Shown here: one piece after another, positions 22,916 through 25,923 of the stretch
Layout: each line of letters begins with the position of its first letter
How positions within the stretch are numbered: the stretch's first letter is position 1
Translations under genes and position numbers: made by a program
The notes under the pieces: generated by a model
Seen by the model: only the letters and a program-made list of their open reading frames with translations
Databases searched by the model: none
What the model was told of the DNA's origin: nothing
DNA from: JACPPO01 sp965262505
Lineage (GTDB): Bacteria; Acidobacteriota; Vicinamibacteria; Vicinamibacterales; UBA2999
Direction: 5' to 3'
DNA: 25,923 nucleotides
Assembly: GCA_965262505.1 (NCBI GenBank)
Contig: CBDHFM010000028.1
Span: 1-25,923 of the forward strand

Positions 22916-23888
22916 CTATTCGACGAGGTGCAGGAGCGACGGCGCGATGCGTGGCTGCGAGGGTGAGAGCAGCAGCGCCCCCTTAACCGTCTGGTAGTGC
23001 AGATCAGGCCACGCCATCTTGATCTTCTTCAACTCGCGGAGACACTTCGTACGGAAGTTATCAACGGTGCGCGCATCGCCCGCCCTGGCCGGATCCGCGC
23101 CGAACTGCCGGTAGAGTTGCGGCCACGAGAGCCGTAGCGGGCGCGTGAGTCCGAACGTGCGATAGGTGAGCCAGAGGTATAGGTCGAGGCCGAGCGCCGA
23201 GCGCTTCATCGCCTTAAGGATGTTTACGTCGAGCGGGATCGGGCACGCGATGATCTCGTGAAAGAACTGCTCGCCGAGTTGGATCTTGCTCTCCCACAGC
23301 GTACGATCGTCGGGCCGCTTCGTGTTCCACCAAAACTCTGTCCGGTCGGCGACCAACGAATTTACGCTCGCTTCGCCGTGTGCATCTTTGTAGATCAACT
23401 GAACGTGCGCATTGAACAGCCGCCGCATCTGCTCTTGGAGTCGACCACGCAACGCACCGCCATCGTTGTAGATCTCCAGCTTCCGCATGAACGCCGAGAG
23501 CGAATCGCCGAGGATGAGCTCGCGGTGTTGCGTCCGTACCGCTTCGGTGGCAGACCCACGCCAGGAGCAACCGAGGCAAGGTGCCGTAGGGAAGTTTGGT
23601 CTCACCGCTTGAGAACATGACCAGCGTGTACGGGCCGTTGACGCGCTTGTATTGAAGCCGGTTTACGGGGTTGGTGCGCGGCAACGAACACAGCGCGAGC
23701 AGCCGCGCCATGAAGCCAAGCTCAGGGTCCGCCTCGCGCGCGGAGACGAGCTGCGTCACTTGGTCGAGCTGCGTGAAGTGGTGTCGTGCTTGGGACGTGG
23801 AAGGGCGGGGTAGGGCGCGACCGTCGGGCAGTTCGACATCAGCGATTACGTCGCCGAGGGGAACGACCCCGTCTTGTTTACGCTCCAT
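22916..23888 (-). pseudogene. repA: RepA, frameshifted copy (copy 2)
   Basis: Same gene as 8413-9384, but with one extra G near 23549 (TCGGTGGCAG here, TCGGTGCAG in copy 1). The N-terminal 119 or so residues and the remainder are in different frames. The break falls in the conserved LLLAWVC-TEAVR segment. A consensus error is the likely cause, since copy 1 is intact and a plasmid needs its initiator. Confidence 0.8.
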
Positions 23889-23919
23889 TAACCGCCTAAA
23901 CTTCTGCACATCTAAATAT

Positions 23920-24168
23920 TTAAGAATCTGTATTCTGTGTCTTCAACCAATCGGCAAGTTGTTGCTCAACGACTTCGCTCATATCGAGCGGAGGATTTGC
24001 CTTCAGGCAGGCAATCTTAACGTTCCGGTGCAGCTGCTTTCTCAGATAGACGGTTGTCTTCTGGTAGTCGGGATCGGCGCTCTTCCCTGGTGCCCGGGCC
24101 GACAAAACCTTGGGAACCGTCTCGAGCGGCTGGGTACTACGTCCGAGCACTCCGTCGAATTTGCTCAT
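23920..24168 (-). CDS. ParG-like partition partner (copy 2)
   Basis: Second-lap copy of 9416-9664. Confidence 0.75.
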   Translation of the reverse strand: MSKFDGVLGRSTQPLETVPKVLSARAPGKSADPDYQKTTVYLRKQLHRNVKIACLKANPPLDMSEVVEQQLADWLKTQNTDS

Positions 24169-24169
24169 C

Positions 24170-24763
24170 TCAACTCAACTCCTTCCCCACGTGCGCATAC
24201 GCCTCCCAGGCTCGACGTGCGCGTGGATCTCCAGCGACGTCAGAGACCACAATGCCGGCGAGTGCGGCCTTGGCGAACGCGGCCAAGCGCGGGATCGCGG
24301 TAGTGAATACCGGTACGTGCTGGGCAGCCAAGCTGGCACGTGCCTCGTCGCCATCCCGTGACGGGGCGGGCGGTACGATGGTCAGCAACACGCGGTAGTT
24401 CGTTGCGCCGAGCGTTTCCAGCGCCCCGACTGTTTGAACCAAGGCATCTAGAGCCAATGCATCCGGGGTGGTTGGAATGATCAAGTGATCGCAGCCTGCT
24501 ACCAGAGCCTCGAGGTCCTCGCGAACTGGCCGGGCCGCCGTGTCAATCACGATGTGCTCGAACTCCCTGCTCACCTTGGCGGCCTGGCGCTCGTCAACCA
24601 CCCGGAACGGGAGAGTTCCATTCCGCCCCCATCCCGTCGCGCTTCGATTCAAATCGCCATCAACCAGAACTGCTGGCGCCTGTCGCTGCAGATACGCCGC
24701 GAGGTGTAGAGCCGTGGTGGTCTTGCCGATTCCACCCTTATACCCAGTGACCGTGATGATCAC
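24170..24763 (-). CDS. parA: ParA-type partition ATPase (copy 2)
   Basis: Second-lap copy of 9666-10259. The divergent control region 24764-24875 is the same as 10260-10371. Confidence 0.92.
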   Translation of the reverse strand: MIITVTGYKGGIGKTTTALHLAAYLQRQAPAVLVDGDLNRSATGWGRNGTLPFRVVDERQAAKVSREFEHIVIDTAARPVREDLEALVAGCDHLIIPTTPDALALDALVQTVGALETLGATNYRVLLTIVPPAPSRDGDEARASLAAQHVPVFTTAIPRLAAFAKAALAGIVVSDVAGDPRARRAWEAYAHVGKELS

Positions 24764-24875
24764 GTGGTGCAGTATACAGCCATTTAATGGTTTGAAGGCT
24801 TAAGCTCTCAAACAGTTAACTTTTTAAGTGGCCATATGCCTGTAACGTGTGGTGATATATTTGACACCAACTCCC

Positions 24876-25229
24876 ATGAGAAGCAGAGATACGCGGCCGA
24901 TCGCGTGGATCAAGGCGGCCCGCAAGGCGTTCGTCAGCTTTCCCAAAGGAGCGCAGGATGAGATTCTGCGGGCGCTGACGGTCGCGGCCGAAGGCCAAAA
25001 GGCCGACATCGCCAAGCCGCTGAAGGGTGTCGGCGCCGGCGTATTCGAGGTGGCGCTCCAGTACCGCACCGATGCGTATCGGACGGTCTACGCGCTGCGG
25101 ATCGGGGAGCGGCTGTGGGTTGTGCACGCCTTCCAGAAGAAGGCGAAGCGGGGGATCAAGACCCCAATGAAGGAGATCGATCTGATCCGCGAGCGTCTGA
25201 AACAATTGAATCAGGAGGTCCAGCTATGA
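24876..25229 (+). CDS. higB: HigB/RelE-like toxin (copy 2)
   Basis: Second-lap copy of 10372-10725. Confidence 0.82.
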   Translation: MRSRDTRPIAWIKAARKAFVSFPKGAQDEILRALTVAAEGQKADIAKPLKGVGAGVFEVALQYRTDAYRTVYALRIGERLWVVHAFQKKAKRGIKTPMKEIDLIRERLKQLNQEVQL

Positions 25230-25558
25230 GCAAAACAGCCGACGATGATGAGCTGGTGTACGGCAGCGGCAATGTCTTCCGTGACTTCGGCCGCGCGGAC
25301 GCCGACGTGCAGCAGACCAAGGCGCTGCTGGCCGCCCGCATCATTGGCATTCTTGACGATGAAGGGCTTTCGACGCGCAAGGCTGAGGGCCGCACCGGCA
25401 TCAGCCACGCGGACTTTACCCGTATTCGCAACGTACAGCTTGGCCGTTTCACCATTGACCGGCTGATGACTGTGCTCAACAAGCTCGGCCAGCACGTAGA
25501 CGTGCAGATCGACGTTCACCCGCGTAGGGCTGCTGAAGAAACGTCTCCGCATCCGTGA
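25226..25558 (+). CDS. higA: HigA-like antitoxin (copy 2)
   Basis: Second-lap copy of 10722-11054. Confidence 0.85.
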   Translation: MSKTADDDELVYGSGNVFRDFGRADADVQQTKALLAARIIGILDDEGLSTRKAEGRTGISHADFTRIRNVQLGRFTIDRLMTVLNKLGQHVDVQIDVHPRRAAEETSPHP

Positions 25559-25825
25559 AGCATCGTGGGGCGGTGCTGGCGCTGTTGGCTGGCAGCGGCA
25601 CAACTGCAGCTCCCCACAGCGCGGCCATCGGGGGCGTGCCAGAATCGGGTACAAATCAGGGCTCTTTGGCTTCAGGCTTCCAAAGCAGGACACAACCCGC
25701 CCGTTCAATCCGCAGGGCGCGTTTGTCGCACGGCACTGGCACACGCGCTCGACGTCTGCAAGACTATAGAATCCGACACGGGATACGACACACGGCGGCG
25801 CGTCCTGGACGGCGCCTTTGCCGGT

Positions 25826-25851
25826 GTGTCGCAAACGGCCGTTTACGACAC
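25826..25851. promoter_or_regulatory. res-like palindrome (copy 2)
   Basis: Second-lap copy of 11322-11347. The gap 25559-25825 before it holds only the TGTCG/CGACA half-sites. Confidence 0.55.
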
Positions 25852-25923
25852 ATGCTGATCGGCTACGCCCGCGTCTCGAAGGCGGACGGCTCCCAGTCGC
25901 TGGGGACAAACCGCGCCTTAAGG
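25852..25923 (+). pseudogene. Serine resolvase stub, cut by the window end (copy 2)
   Basis: Second-lap copy of 11348-11419. The window stops before the stub's own stop codon. Confidence 0.6.

Larger units (their letters stand above)
14503..25923. repeat. Copy 2 of the plasmid unit (second lap, cut by the window end)
   Basis: This is the second pass over 1-11419. Only 11420-14502 is present once. The inferred circle is about 14,503 bp. Copy 2 carries the intact receptor gene and copy 1 the intact repA, so the best consensus takes the receptor from here and repA from copy 1. Confidence 0.95.

Noticed and set aside
1..25923. True paralogous duplication of a 14.5 kb chromosomal segment
   Set aside because: The repeat is collinear with almost no divergence, wraps back into the first base and carries a complete plasmid backbone. 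A circular molecule is simpler, though reads are needed for proof.

Overview
The window is a high-GC mobilizable plasmid of about 14.5 kb, read about 1.8 times around. Bases 1-11419 recur as bases 14503-25923, with only two one-base indels that I found: one G is missing near 904, and one G is extra near 23549. The simplest reading is a circular molecule of about 14,503 bp, unrolled by a long-read assembler. The main cargo gene is a TonB-dependent outer-membrane receptor with an N-terminal carboxypeptidase-regulatory-like domain. That architecture is common in Acidobacteriota (Vicinamibacteria-type) and related high-GC Gram-negatives, so such a host is inferred, not shown.

Layout of one unit, in copy-1 coordinates: (a) 230-3129, TonB-dependent receptor, frameshifted here but intact at 14732-17632. 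(b) 3286-5014, minus-strand mobilization operon of ColE1 type: mobC, a relaxase split by an in-frame amber codon, an MbeB-like membrane protein nested in the relaxase 3' end, and a coupled 50-aa ORF. A ColE1-type nic sequence and its inverted repeat lie just upstream of mobC. (c) 5154-6204, two plus-strand ribbon-helix-helix genes, each followed by a copy of a structured repeat. (d) 6472-6641, iteron origin oriV1. (e) 6705-8133, an IS256-family element with an exact 8-bp target duplication. (f) 10259-8186, minus-strand operon parA, ribbon-helix-helix partition partner, repA, small Cys/His protein. (g) 10372-11054, HigBA-like toxin-antitoxin pair. (h) 11322-12000, res-like palindrome and resolvase stub, a dense CGTGACC array, a cruciform-capable palindrome nest, and a third structured repeat. 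(i) 12031-12513, a remnant of a PD-(D/E)XK nuclease gene split by a 94-bp MITE. (j) 12556-12704, a second origin-like region. (k) 12760-14220, an IS3-family element whose left end is triplicated. (l) a second IS256-family relic and a small ORF, then the receptor again.

Together this is a plasmid backbone (replication, partition, addiction, mobilization) carrying one nutrient-uptake receptor and marked by repeated insertion and loss. The most distinctive features are three paralogous structured elements with a compensatory stem, two related origins with different iterons, and the motif array beside the cruciform. The relaxase is also notable: it has a ColE1-like layout but an H-H-H triad instead of HEN, with a stop codon between its catalytic Tyr and that triad. 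No rRNA, tRNA, CRISPR array or antibiotic-resistance gene was seen.
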